The notes beneath the pieces were generated by a model that saw only the letters and a list, made by a program, of their open reading frames with translations, did no database searches and was not told where the DNA came from. The translations under genes and the position numbers were made by a program. Below, in pieces: positions 24,518 to 32,531 of a stretch of DNA of 35,635 bases (position 1 is its first letter; each line of letters starts with the position of its first letter). This DNA is from Paenibacillus barengoltzii NBRC 101215 (GTDB lineage Bacteria; Bacillota; Bacilli; Paenibacillales; Paenibacillaceae): positions 1 through 35,635 of the forward strand of contig NZ_BILV01000062.1 of the NCBI RefSeq assembly GCF_004000745.1, in the 5' to 3' direction.

Positions 24518-25540
24518 ATGAAACTGCTTGTTACAGGTGGTGCCGGATTTATCGGCAGCAACTTCGTCATTTACATGCTGATGAAGCATCCGGATTATCA
24601 GATTATTAATGTAGATGCACTGACTTATGCCGGAAATCTGGAGAATCTGAAGTCGGTGGAAGGTAATCCTAATCATTCTTTTGTGAAGGCGGATATAACG
24701 GACGCTAAAGCAATGGATGGGTTAATTAGCCAAGATGTTGATATTGTCGTTAACTTTGCGGCAGAGTCGCACGTGGATCGCAGTATCTTGGAACCGGATA
24801 TTTTTGTGAAAACGAATGTACTGGGGACGCAAGTCTTGCTTGATGCGGCGAAAAAGCACGGGGTCAAGAAGTTCGTTCAAGTCTCTACTGATGAAGTTTA
24901 TGGAACGTTGGGAGAAACGGGATTGTTCACGGAAGAAACGCCGCTTGCTCCGAACAGTCCTTATTCGGCAAGTAAAGCTGGCGGGGATTTGCTCGTTCGT
25001 GCTTATCATGAGACCTTCGGACTTCCTGTAAATATCACGCGCTGTTCCAATAACTACGGCCCTTATCAATTCCCGGAGAAGTTAATCCCATTAATGATAT
25101 CCAGAGCCCTTGGGGATGAAGCGTTGCCTGTGTATGGGGATGGTCTCAATATTCGCGACTGGCTTTATGTAGAGGATCATTGCAGTGCGATTGACCTCGT
25201 CATTCATCAAGGACGTGATGGCGAAGTTTACAATATCGGTGGAAATAACGAGCGGACCAATTTGCATATTGTACGTACGATTCTTGAACATCTGGGTAAG
25301 CCGGAATCGTTGATCAAGCATGTGCAGGATCGTCCAGGGCATGATCGCCGCTATGGAATTGATCCTACTAAAATCATGAAGGAGCTTGGCTGGAAACCAA
25401 AGCACACGTTTGAAACGGGGATAAAGGAAACCATTCGTTGGTATTTGGACAATAAGGAATGGTGGACCCGGATTCAAACGGGGGCCTATCAAGAGTATTA
25501 TGCCAAACAGTACGGTCATCGTTTGGGTGATCCATCATGA
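24518..25540 (+). CDS. rmlB: dTDP-glucose 4,6-dehydratase
   Basis: 340 residues from ATG 24518, with GGGAGG 10 bases upstream. The frame extends back to 24488 but without a ribosome site. It converts dTDP-glucose to dTDP-4-keto-6-deoxyglucose with bound NAD+. VTGGAGFIGSNFVIYM at residues 4-19 is the dinucleotide-binding loop, STDEVYGTLGE contains the catalytic TDE, and NSPYSASKAGGDLLVRAYHETF carries the YxxxK pair. RCSNNYGPYQFPEKLIPLMI and NIGGNNERTNLHIV complete the extended SDR signature. The last bases overlap the rmlD start (ATGA), so the two are translationally coupled. Confidence 0.95.
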   Translation: MKLLVTGGAGFIGSNFVIYMLMKHPDYQIINVDALTYAGNLENLKSVEGNPNHSFVKADITDAKAMDGLISQDVDIVVNFAAESHVDRSILEPDIFVKTNVLGTQVLLDAAKKHGVKKFVQVSTDEVYGTLGETGLFTEETPLAPNSPYSASKAGGDLLVRAYHETFGLPVNITRCSNNYGPYQFPEKLIPLMISRALGDEALPVYGDGLNIRDWLYVEDHCSAIDLVIHQGRDGEVYNIGGNNERTNLHIVRTILEHLGKPESLIKHVQDRPGHDRRYGIDPTKIMKELGWKPKHTFETGIKETIRWYLDNKEWWTRIQTGAYQEYYAKQYGHRLGDPS

Positions 25541-26412
25541 GAGTGCTTGTAACCGGAGCGAATGGTCAGCTGGGCCATGATGTTGTGGAGCTTTTTGGGA
25601 GTGCAGGGCATCTTGTGCTGGGATGTGATCGGGACTCGTTGGACATCACTGATGAGACGATGTGTCTCGAAAGTGTACAACAGTTTAAGCCGGATGCGAT
25701 TATCCATTGTGCAGCATATACGGCGGTCGATCAGGCGGAAACCGATGTTGATGCCGCATATGCCGTGAATGCTGTAGGAACGCGTAACATGGTGTTAGCG
25801 GCAGAGCGAGTGAAGGCGAAGTTCTGCTACATCAGTACGGATTATGTTTTCGATGGAACTGCTGTTTCACCTTATCAGGAATACGATAATACCAATCCCC
25901 AGAGTGTATATGGGAAGTCGAAGCGAGCTGGGGAAACATTGGTTCAAAGCCTGTCTTCCGCGTTTTTTATTGTTCGGACATCCTGGGTATTTGGTTTGCA
26001 TGGACAAAATTTCGTGAAGACGATGCTGAAGCTTGGTCAGGAAAAGCCATTACTTAATGTTGTAAACGATCAAAAGGGTTCCCCTACTTACACGGTAGAT
26101 CTGGCTGCATTTCTGCTGGAATTGATTCAGACCGAGAAATATGGGATCTATCATGCTTCAAATACTGGGGAATGCACATGGTTTGAATTTGCACAGGCCA
26201 TTTTTGAAGAAGCATCTAGCGTGTTTGGGCAAGGTTATTCGGTACGTGTAGAGCCATGTACAACCGAAGATTTTCCGCGCCCAGCTCCAAGGCCTCGAAA
26301 CTCGGTTATGGATCATCTATCCATTCGCACAAATGGCTTTCAGGATATACGGCCATGGAGAGAGGCGCTTAAAGCATTTCTGATTGAACTAAAAGCTAAC
26401 CAGGAGATATAA
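25537..26412 (+). CDS. rmlD: dTDP-4-dehydrorhamnose reductase
   Basis: 291 residues. ATG 25537 overlaps the rmlB stop by 4 bases. It reduces dTDP-4-keto-L-rhamnose with NADPH to dTDP-L-rhamnose. VTGANGQLGHDVVELF is at residues 4-19, HCAAYTAVDQAETD near 55-70, ISTDYVFDGT near 105, and PQSVYGKSKRAGE with the YxxxK motif near 128. FIVRTSWVFG and NDQKGSPTYT fit the family. Last gene of the operon that begins at 17467. The terminator stem overlaps its final codons. Confidence 0.95.
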   Translation: MRVLVTGANGQLGHDVVELFGSAGHLVLGCDRDSLDITDETMCLESVQQFKPDAIIHCAAYTAVDQAETDVDAAYAVNAVGTRNMVLAAERVKAKFCYISTDYVFDGTAVSPYQEYDNTNPQSVYGKSKRAGETLVQSLSSAFFIVRTSWVFGLHGQNFVKTMLKLGQEKPLLNVVNDQKGSPTYTVDLAAFLLELIQTEKYGIYHASNTGECTWFEFAQAIFEEASSVFGQGYSVRVEPCTTEDFPRPAPRPRNSVMDHLSIRTNGFQDIRPWREALKAFLIELKANQEI

Positions 26413-26432
26413 ATTCTGGTTAGCTTTTGCTT
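26391..26432 (+). terminator. Terminator of the rightward glycan operon
   Basis: AAAAGCTAACCAG (26391-26403) and CTGGTTAGCTTTT (26416-26428) form a 13-bp perfect stem, followed by GCTTTT. The left arm lies within the rmlD coding end and the right arm follows the stop codon. It reads as a stem in both directions but no gene faces it from the right. Confidence 0.9.
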
Positions 26433-26466
26433 TTAACTTCTGAATTACCACGATACATAGAGGGTT

Positions 26467-26475
26467 TGATATAAT
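26467..26475 (+). promoter_or_regulatory. Extended -10 promoter of the 26511 GT2 gene
   Basis: TGATATAAT is an extended -10 located 36 bases upstream of the ATG and after the rmlD terminator, so this gene starts a separate transcript. Confidence 0.55.
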
Positions 26476-26510
26476 ACCTACAAGAAACCATAGCAAAGGA
26501 ACCTCACCCC

Positions 26511-27449
26511 ATGAATCCAACCGTCAGCATCCAAATCGTTACCTATAACAGCGCGAAGGACATCGAGGAATGCCTGAACGCCGTTCGACAACAAACCTAT
26601 CCAATTCAGGAGATTATCGTTATCGATAATGCGTCCACAGATGGTACGGTGGAGCGGGTACGAGCCTATGTTGAGCAGACCCATACGAACAACATCCACT
26701 TGGTAGCTAATTCAACAAACACCGGCTTTGCTCCAGCCCACAATCAGGGGATTCGCATGACGCAAAGCGATTATGTGTTGGTGTTGAATCCGGACGTACA
26801 GCTTGGAACTGAATATGTTGAGCGGCTTGTGAGGGTGATGGAACAACGTCCGGAGGTGGGAAGTGCCACGGGGTTGCTCATCCTAAAGTCGTCCCCGGAT
26901 ATCGTGGACAGTACCGGTTTGCTGATGAATGGGATATGGCGTGCTTTTGATCGTGGGGCAGGGGAACCGGCGAGTCGATGGAGCGCATCCGGCGGAGTAT
27001 TTGGCGTATCGGGTGCCGCGGCCATGTACAGACGCAAGATGATCGAAGAGCTATCGATGGATGGCGAGTTTTTTGATGCGGATTTTTTTGCTTACAAAGA
27101 GGATGTTGATGTCGCTTGGCGAGCTAACTTGCTTGGCTGGAAAGCCTATTATTGTGCGGAAGCCGTAGCCACTCATGAGAGAGGGTGGAAGAAGGGGAGC
27201 CGTCATACGCAGCCTTTGTTCATTCGCCGGTATTCTTACATCAACCGATATAAAATGATTTATAAGAATCTATCGGGAGCACGATGGATGAAGCATTTGC
27301 CGAAGCTGCTGGCTTATGAGCTGGCGAGCAATGGATATATGCTATTAAGAGAACCTAAGGTGCTTGGGGTCTGGAAGGACTTTTTTGATAAAATGCCAGA
27401 ATTGAAGAAGAAACGGCGGGAGATCCAGCGCAGAAGATTAATGGAATAG
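26511..27449 (+). CDS. GT2 family glycosyltransferase (WbbL-like)
   Basis: 312 residues, ATG 26511 with AAAGGA upstream. It shows VSIQIVTYNSAKDIEECL, IIVIDNASTDGTVERV, NTGFAPAHNQGI, then VLVLNPDVQLG, where NPD stands at the metal-binding DxD position. DADFFAYKEDVDVAWRANLLG gives the acceptor-binding E/D-D-V-D-x-x-W signature. This is the dTDP-Rha:polyprenyl-PP-sugar rhamnosyltransferase (WbbL/RfbF) group of GT2. It ends in a basic helix (KKKRREIQRRR). It is the first of two similar GT2 genes ahead of the priming transferase, and its own extended -10 promoter lies just upstream. Confidence 0.86.
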   Translation: MNPTVSIQIVTYNSAKDIEECLNAVRQQTYPIQEIIVIDNASTDGTVERVRAYVEQTHTNNIHLVANSTNTGFAPAHNQGIRMTQSDYVLVLNPDVQLGTEYVERLVRVMEQRPEVGSATGLLILKSSPDIVDSTGLLMNGIWRAFDRGAGEPASRWSASGGVFGVSGAAAMYRRKMIEELSMDGEFFDADFFAYKEDVDVAWRANLLGWKAYYCAEAVATHERGWKKGSRHTQPLFIRRYSYINRYKMIYKNLSGARWMKHLPKLLAYELASNGYMLLREPKVLGVWKDFFDKMPELKKKRREIQRRRLME

Positions 27450-27508
27450 CTGCAATGTTCACCTTTTCTTCCGCTTTCTCCCTCTTTCACCTCCCTCATG
27501 CCATGATG

Positions 27509-27517
27509 TGCTATAAT
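27509..27517 (+). promoter_or_regulatory. Extended -10 promoter of the 27560 GT2 gene
   Basis: TGCTATAAT is an extended -10, 42 bases upstream of ATG 27560. The 12-base string TGCTATAATGTC recurs at 31221-31232 before the GDPD-like gene. Confidence 0.6.
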
Positions 27518-27559
27518 GTCGATAGATTAATTTATTTGTAGATTCGGAGCGCACATATC

Positions 27560-28489
27560 ATGGATTTAAGTATATTGATCGTCAATTATAATACACGCCA
27601 GCTGACGTTGGACTGTCTGCGGTCGGTATACGACTCCGAGACGGTCTATTCGTATGAAGTCATTGTCGTGGACAATGCTTCAAGGGATGGTTCGGTGGAG
27701 GCAATTCGAGCTGAGTATCCGGAAGTGGTGCTGATTGCGAACCAGGAAAACACGGGATTTGCCAAAGCGAACAATCAAGGGATGGCGATCGCCAAGGGAC
27801 GCTATGTTCTTCTCTTGAATTCAGACACCGTAGTGCAGCCCGATACTTTTCAAATTATGGTTTCCTATATGGATGAACACCCAGAGCTCGGGGCATCAGG
27901 ATGCAAAGTTATCCTGCCGGACGGCTCGCTGGATAAAGCGTGTAGAAGAGGATTTCCTACACCGTCCGCGTCCTTTTACTATGCTTTCGGACTCTCGAAG
28001 CTCTTTCCAAACCATCCGCGGTTTAATCAGTATCAGCTCGGTTTTTTGGATCCGAATGAGACATATCCGGTCGACTGTCTGGTTGGTGCCTTTATGCTCG
28101 TGAGACAGGAAACGATTCGCCAGGTTGGCGGTTTAGACGAAACCTTTTTTATGTACGGAGAAGATGTGGATTGGTGCTATCGCATCAAGCAAGCGGGCTA
28201 TGGGATACATTACCATCCCGCCACATACATTGTTCACTATAAAGGAGCTAGCAGCCGGCGTAAGCCTTTTAAGATCATCTATGAATTTCACCGCGCGATG
28301 TGGGTTTTTCATAGGAAGCACTACGTTCGCAACTATTCTTGGGTAACGAATGCAGCTGTGTATTGTGGGATCGCATTAAAGTTCCTCTTATCTCTAGCAA
28401 AAAACAAACTACTCCCGGTAGGCATGAAATCTCCATCAGGGGCAAGCCAGCCGGAGTTGGCGGAAGTCAAAGCGGAGGTGAAATCATGA
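27560..28489 (+). CDS. GT2 family glycosyltransferase (WbbL-like, second copy)
   Basis: 309 residues, ATG 27560 after CGGAG. Motifs parallel the preceding gene: LSILIVNYNTRQLTLDCL, VIVVDNASRDGSVEAI, NTGFAKANNQGMAI, LLLNSDTVVQPD (NSD at the metal site), CLVGAFMLVRQETI and MYGEDVDWCYRIKQAGYGIHY. Such enzymes commonly add rhamnose from dTDP-rhamnose to lipid-linked acceptors. The end of the gene overlaps the start of the PCPT gene (ATGA), so the two are coupled. One of the two GT2 proteins likely acts on the first sugar placed by that primer enzyme. Confidence 0.86.
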   Translation: MDLSILIVNYNTRQLTLDCLRSVYDSETVYSYEVIVVDNASRDGSVEAIRAEYPEVVLIANQENTGFAKANNQGMAIAKGRYVLLLNSDTVVQPDTFQIMVSYMDEHPELGASGCKVILPDGSLDKACRRGFPTPSASFYYAFGLSKLFPNHPRFNQYQLGFLDPNETYPVDCLVGAFMLVRQETIRQVGGLDETFFMYGEDVDWCYRIKQAGYGIHYHPATYIVHYKGASSRRKPFKIIYEFHRAMWVFHRKHYVRNYSWVTNAAVYCGIALKFLLSLAKNKLLPVGMKSPSGASQPELAEVKAEVKS

Positions 28490-29892
28490 TCCGTAAGAAC
28501 CAACGGTTCTTAACTCAATTGTATATTCTCACGGATTTTGTTTTTATCCAAATTGCCTTCCTGCTTGCTTGGTGGGTGAAGTTCGAAAGCGGTTGGATTC
28601 AGTACGAGCGGCCGCTTCCCGTAGAAATTTACGCCTTCTGGAGCGTTGTCTATGGTGCGATTGCGGTGTTTGTGGGGATCTTAATTTCCTTGTACACTCC
28701 AAAACGCAAAAAGCGCTTCGCCGATGAAGCCTGGAAGATCCTGCAGGTTCATGTTGCAAGCCTGTTCCTGTTGCTGAGCTTGATGTTCTTCTTCCGGCAA
28801 GTGGACATCTCCCGTCACTATTTGGCGTTATACGTGACGTTCAATTTGCTCTTGATTATGTTCTATCGGTATTTTTTGAAAAACGCCCTCAAGCAGCTGC
28901 GGAGGAAGGGTTACAACAAACAGTTTGTCCTGATTCTTGGAGCGGGATCGTTGGGCCAACGCTTTCATGATAATTTGCGGCAATATCCTGAACTTGGCTA
29001 TGAGATCGTTGGATTTTTGGATGATCAGAAGGTTTGGGAGAGAGGCGAGGCAGCTCGCTATAAGCCGATCCTTGGAAAAATTGATGAGTTGGAGCGTGTC
29101 CTGGAACAGAAGTTGATTGACGAAGTGGTTCTGGCACTCCCGCTGGAGGCACATCATCGATATGCTCAGATCATAGCCGTATGTGAAAAAGCCGGCGTAA
29201 GAACGTTAATCATCCCGGACTACTTTGATTATTTGCCGGCCCGGCCTTACTTTGACAATTTTGCGGGCATGCCGATGATTAACGTTCGAGATATTCCGCT
29301 GGATTTGGCCGGTAACCGCGTCGCCAAGCGGATATTTGATATCGTCTTCTCGCTGCTGGCGATCATCATCACTTCACCGATCATGTTGATGGTTGCGATT
29401 GGGGTCAAGCTGACCTCCAAAGGCCCGATCATCTTTAAGCAGGAGCGGGTAGGGCTGAATCGTCGGACGTTCCAAATGTACAAGTTCCGTTCCATGCGGG
29501 TATTGCCCGAAGGAATTGAGGACACGGGCTGGACGACCCAAAACGATCCGCGTCGCACCAAGTTCGGGGCGTTTATTCGGAAGACGAGCCTTGATGAGCT
29601 GCCGCAGTTCTTTAATGTATTGGCGGGGCATATGAGCGTGGTGGGACCGCGTCCGGAACGACCTTATTACGTGGATCAGTTTAAAGAGGAAATCCCCAAA
29701 TACATGGTGAAGCACCATGTGAGGCCGGGGATCACCGGTTGGGCGCAAACCCATGGGCTTCGCGGAGACACGTCGATTGAGGAACGGATTAAGTACGATA
29801 TTTTCTATATTGAGAACTGGTCAATTTTATTAGATATCAAAATCGTACTGAAAACCGTCGTAAATGGTTTCGTCAACAAAAACGCATACTAA
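28486..29892 (+). CDS. Undecaprenyl-phosphate sugar-1-phosphate transferase (PCPT family)
   Basis: 468 residues from ATG 28486 (GCGGAGG upstream), overlapping the previous stop. A longer frame back to 28339 is inside that gene. It starts glycan assembly by moving hexose-1-phosphate (glucose or galactose-type) onto undecaprenyl phosphate at the inner membrane face. About four N-terminal membrane helices (residues 10-125) are followed by a nucleotide-binding CoA_binding_3 domain (LILGAGSLGQRFHDNL). A re-entrant helix comes near residue 285 (KRIFDIVFSLLAIIITSPI), then the catalytic domain (GPIIFKQERVGLNRRTF; MYKFRSM; TSLDELPQFFNVLAGHMSVVGPRPERP). It is WbaP/WcaJ/WsaP-like. WsaP homologues prime S-layer glycans in Bacillota. 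Confidence 0.93.
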   Translation: MIRKNQRFLTQLYILTDFVFIQIAFLLAWWVKFESGWIQYERPLPVEIYAFWSVVYGAIAVFVGILISLYTPKRKKRFADEAWKILQVHVASLFLLLSLMFFFRQVDISRHYLALYVTFNLLLIMFYRYFLKNALKQLRRKGYNKQFVLILGAGSLGQRFHDNLRQYPELGYEIVGFLDDQKVWERGEAARYKPILGKIDELERVLEQKLIDEVVLALPLEAHHRYAQIIAVCEKAGVRTLIIPDYFDYLPARPYFDNFAGMPMINVRDIPLDLAGNRVAKRIFDIVFSLLAIIITSPIMLMVAIGVKLTSKGPIIFKQERVGLNRRTFQMYKFRSMRVLPEGIEDTGWTTQNDPRRTKFGAFIRKTSLDELPQFFNVLAGHMSVVGPRPERPYYVDQFKEEIPKYMVKHHVRPGITGWAQTHGLRGDTSIEERIKYDIFYIENWSILLDIKIVLKTVVNGFVNKNAY

Positions 29893-29912
29893 CGGGCTAT
29901 CCCATCACAAAG

Positions 29913-29950
29913 AAACGGTCTCTTCATTTCGAAGAGGCCGTTTTGCTTTT
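29913..29950 (+). terminator. Terminator after the PCPT gene
   Basis: AAACGGTCTCTTC and GAAGAGGCCGTTT form a long stem (one G-T pair) around ATTTC, followed by TGCTTTT. On the minus strand it is also usable by the acyltransferase gene ending at 29967. Confidence 0.9.
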
Positions 29951-29966
29951 AGATCCTTCCATCTCC

Positions 29967-31109
29967 TCACCCCGCCATCCCTCGATCCGCACCAACAGGA
30001 ACCTTCCGCCAACGATCTCTCATTTTTCGGTAACCGATGCACAATCCTACGCTGACGCAGGCACACAGGATAAATGAAATGAGGGTTTGGGCGTATACGC
30101 CTAGGCTGCCGAGATAATTTAAGGCCAGCAGGTTCGTATATCGCAGAATAAAGGCATGCACCAGATAGGCGCCAAAGGAATATTTGCCAATGAGGTTTAA
30201 TACAAGTCCCACCTTGGTGGGCCGGGTGAGCAGGCGTTGTACCCCATAAAAAAGAAACGGAAGCATTGCAAGCGTGGCCCACAGCATCAGCGGCTTCAGC
30301 GGCCCTGTAACGTTGGCGCTAGTCAAATAGTCGCCAGCTGCCGCGCCTTGGTTGATGGCGGCGATTTTGGTGCCGATATCGATCAGGAAAAGTACAGTAA
30401 GCACCAAGCTGATGCCCCAGAGGGAGCGTACGGCCTTTTTCCAGCGTTCATAATACAAGCCGACCAATCCACCCAGTACAAAATAAAACGTCCAGAATAG
30501 AAAATTACGGTCTAGATAGCGATAGAGCGTGTGCAAGATAGGTTGATCCGATTGAAAGACACCCTTCCTCAGTGCTTCCAGCAAAAGCAAGTTGGCAGTC
30601 AGAAACGCTAGAGTGACAAACAAATTTACCTTAGCTGGTCGTTTGCCTGACAAGAGCTGCCGGAATACGGGAAACAGCAAATAAAACGGGATAATCATGA
30701 CCATGAACCACAAGTGATACGAGGCTTTTCCCGTCAGAGCCAGCTCCAGCATATGCAGGAGATCTTTCCAGCTGCTGAAAATAGCATCTCCGCTGCGAAG
30801 ACTCACCCAGATATAGTAGAAGAACGTCCAAAACAGATAAGGGAGGACGACCTGTTGCCCTCTTCTTTTTAAGAAGCGTCCAAATTGAAAGGATCGGTCG
30901 TAATTATAAAACAACACTACGCCGGTGATAAACACAAAGAGCGGGACAGCGAACCGAATCAATCCCAGAAAGGTTGTCCCCAAGCTGACGGATAACGGCG
31001 ATATGTCGGGTTGAACGAACAATCCGGCGATAGCATGCTGCAGCACGACTGCCAGGAAGGCAATCCCGCGAAGGGCTTCAATCTCCTCCAGTTTTGCTTT
31101 TCTCTCCAT
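29967..31109 (-). CDS. Membrane acyltransferase, acyltransferase-3 (OafA/NodX) family
   Basis: 380 residues from ATG 31109 (MERKAKLEEIEALRGIAFLA), with GGAGG just upstream. The frame extends to 31235 without support. About ten membrane helices are visible. EIEALRGIAFLAVVLQHAI (residues 8-26) holds the conserved R and the catalytic histidine of this family, and LPYLFWTFFYYIW and HLWFMVMIIPFYLLFPVF are further family landmarks. Members O-acetylate or succinylate surface glycans, peptidoglycan or lipids from acyl-CoA. Its place beside the glycan locus makes decoration of that polymer a reasonable inference. No active-site change is visible. Confidence 0.88.
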   Translation of the reverse strand: MERKAKLEEIEALRGIAFLAVVLQHAIAGLFVQPDISPLSVSLGTTFLGLIRFAVPLFVFITGVVLFYNYDRSFQFGRFLKRRGQQVVLPYLFWTFFYYIWVSLRSGDAIFSSWKDLLHMLELALTGKASYHLWFMVMIIPFYLLFPVFRQLLSGKRPAKVNLFVTLAFLTANLLLLEALRKGVFQSDQPILHTLYRYLDRNFLFWTFYFVLGGLVGLYYERWKKAVRSLWGISLVLTVLFLIDIGTKIAAINQGAAAGDYLTSANVTGPLKPLMLWATLAMLPFLFYGVQRLLTRPTKVGLVLNLIGKYSFGAYLVHAFILRYTNLLALNYLGSLGVYAQTLISFILCACVSVGLCIGYRKMRDRWRKVPVGADRGMAG

Positions 31110-31220
31110 AATGTCCTCCATTGGGGTTTGGCATAGAACGACCATAAAGAAAATGTGTGCATTCGTCAACCGTATTCCTGAATCTACCGGGAACTCTATC
31201 ACTTGAGAGATTGTGAGATA

Positions 31221-31232
31221 TGCTATAATGTC
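31221..31232 (+). promoter_or_regulatory. Extended -10 promoter of the GDPD-like gene
   Basis: TGCTATAAT (31221-31229), with the next three bases TC plus C, begins the same 12-base string TGCTATAATGTC as at 27509-27520. The GDPD-like start is 35 bases downstream of the string. TTGAGA at 31203-31208 is a possible -35 with a short 15-base spacer. Confidence 0.55.
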
Positions 31233-31266
31233 CATAAACTAGAAACGTAGATAGGATCACATTCTC

Positions 31267-32157
31267 ATGAAAAACAAACTTCTCAACAACCTCCTTCTGA
31301 TCTTGGGTATTGTGCTGTTGGTGCTCAGTTGGCTCCCGGAGACACCGAAGACAGGGAAGGGCGACTTTCGAGCCCATCGGATGGTGGCCCACGCCATGGG
31401 TGGGATTGAAGGTTTGACGTATACGAACACTTCTGATGCTTTTCTCACAAACTATGATCAAGGGTTCCGCGTGTTTGAAGTCGACCTCCTGCTTAGCAGC
31501 GACGGGAAGCTGGTGGGGCGCCATGAGTGGAGCCAGAAGTTTACTCAATCATTGGGAGAACAGGATGAGCTGACGGAGGACCAACAAAGTAAGGTAATGA
31601 GCCACGCCGAGTTTAAGGCGGCAAAAATTCAAGGCGTCTACGAGCCCTTGGATTGGGACGATGTGCTGGAATTGATGGAGCAGTACCCGGATGTGTATAT
31701 CATCACGGATACCAAGCAGTCCAGCCCGGAAGAAATTCAACAGATTTTTACCCAGATCGTTGATCAGGCCAAGGCGAAGGACCCAGAGCTCTTGAAGCGG
31801 GTGGTGCCGCAAATCTATAACCGCGAAATGTGGGAACCGGTTCAGGCGATTTATCCGTTTGCTTCGGTGATTTTTACGTTATATCAAACGCATGATACTG
31901 ACGAGGAAGTAGTGGCTTTTGCGAAGGACAAGCATCTCGCAGCCGTCACCATGTCGGATACGAGGGCGAACGCACAGCTGATCGAGGAGCTCAACCGGAT
32001 TGGCGTGCCTTCTTACATCCATACGATTAACGACCTGAAGACCATGGCCAAGTTCAAAAGGATGGGGGCTTACGGGTTCTACACTGACTTTTTGACGGAG
32101 GCAGATTTGGCAAAAAACACGGGAATGCTGTCCTTAGTAAACGGATTTGCGTGGTAA
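31267..32157 (+). CDS. Glycerophosphodiester phosphodiesterase-like protein, membrane-anchored
   Basis: 296 residues, ATG 31267, with only a weak ribosome site (AGGAT). An N-terminal hydrophobic helix (NKLLNNLLLILGIVLLVLSW, residues 3-22) places the enzyme domain outside the cell. The GDPD/PI-PLC barrel motif is present in variant form: MVAHAMGGIEGLTYTNTSDAF for the usual HRG..PENT..AF, then GFRVFEVDLLLSSDGKLVGRHEW (E.D and the second catalytic histidine). It may cleave glycerophosphodiesters or glycerol-phosphate wall polymers, or a lipid-anchored headgroup. Divergent from the acyltransferase gene. The family is clear, the substrate is not. Confidence 0.8.
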   Translation: MKNKLLNNLLLILGIVLLVLSWLPETPKTGKGDFRAHRMVAHAMGGIEGLTYTNTSDAFLTNYDQGFRVFEVDLLLSSDGKLVGRHEWSQKFTQSLGEQDELTEDQQSKVMSHAEFKAAKIQGVYEPLDWDDVLELMEQYPDVYIITDTKQSSPEEIQQIFTQIVDQAKAKDPELLKRVVPQIYNREMWEPVQAIYPFASVIFTLYQTHDTDEEVVAFAKDKHLAAVTMSDTRANAQLIEELNRIGVPSYIHTINDLKTMAKFKRMGAYGFYTDFLTEADLAKNTGMLSLVNGFAW

Positions 32158-32201
32158 AAAACGTATCATGAAGGGGATCTCATAGAGGTTGCAGGTCGTC
32201 C

Positions 32202-32337
32202 GGCTCTCATTCTCGCGATTATCCCTTTACATCAGGGAGTGGAGAAGGAGCCTCATCGACTAGAATTCCTCGAAGATCACACCAACGATCCAATGACCCC
32301 TCCCTGAACAAAAGGGATAATCCCGCAAAGAGATGCC
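32202..32337. repeat. Long imperfect inverted repeat, candidate mobile or REP-like element
   Basis: The left arm 32202-32239 (with GATTATCCCTTT and CAGGGAG) pairs imperfectly over about 37 bases with 32300-32337 (with CTCCCTG and AAAGGGATAATCCC) around a 60-base middle. It fills much of the 410-base spacer between the GDPD-like gene and pcrB. A 73-codon minus-strand frame across it shows no protein features and is probably a by-product. No transposase or target duplication is seen. Confidence 0.55.
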
Positions 32338-32369
32338 AGAAAGTGATAAGGGCCATCATAGATCTAAGA

Positions 32370-32394
32370 GCCGCAAGAACTGCGGCATTTTTTT
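32370..32394 (+). terminator. Terminator in the spacer upstream of pcrB
   Basis: GCCGCA pairs with TGCGGC around AGAAC, followed by A and seven T. It would stop readthrough from the GDPD-like gene. A GTTCGC/GCGAAC hairpin follows at 32397-32415. Confidence 0.75.
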
Positions 32395-32416
32395 GTGTTC
32401 GCATCGGACGCGAACA

Positions 32417-32469
32417 TTGACAGGGTATCCCCGGTAACATAGACTAGAAACAGAACTGGAAATCTAGTC
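32417..32469 (+). promoter_or_regulatory. Sigma-A promoter upstream of pcrB with an overlapping inverted repeat
   Basis: TTGACA (32417-32422) and TAGACT (32440-32445) are 17 bases apart, so transcription should start near 32452. GACTAGA (32442-32448) and TCTAGTC (32463-32469) form a 7-bp inverted repeat whose half-site centres are 21 bases apart and which covers the -10 and start, as an operator would. Confidence 0.65.
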
Positions 32470-32504
32470 ATGAACAGTAGTCATATATCAGATGGATGAG
32501 AGAG

Positions 32505-32531
32505 CGGGGCGGAGCGAAAAGCCCCGTTTTT
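32505..32531 (+). terminator. Intrinsic terminator in the pcrB leader (candidate attenuator)
   Basis: CGGGGC pairs with GCCCCG around GGAGCGAAAA and is followed by TTTTT. It lies between the promoter at 32417 and the pcrB start, so most transcripts from that promoter would stop after about 80 bases unless read through. Confidence 0.75.

Noticed and set aside
24673..25707. Minus-strand frames opposite rmlB and rmlD, up to 142 codons
   Set aside because: rmlB and rmlD carry complete family signatures in the plus frame, so the opposing frames are by-products.
28828..29754. Minus-strand frames opposite the PCPT gene
   Set aside because: The plus-strand gene is intact with all family motifs. The opposing frames show none.
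32219..32440. A 73-codon minus-strand frame in the spacer before pcrB
   Set aside because: It lies across the inverted repeat 32202-32337 and a terminator, and has no clear ribosome site. It is better explained as repeat-derived.
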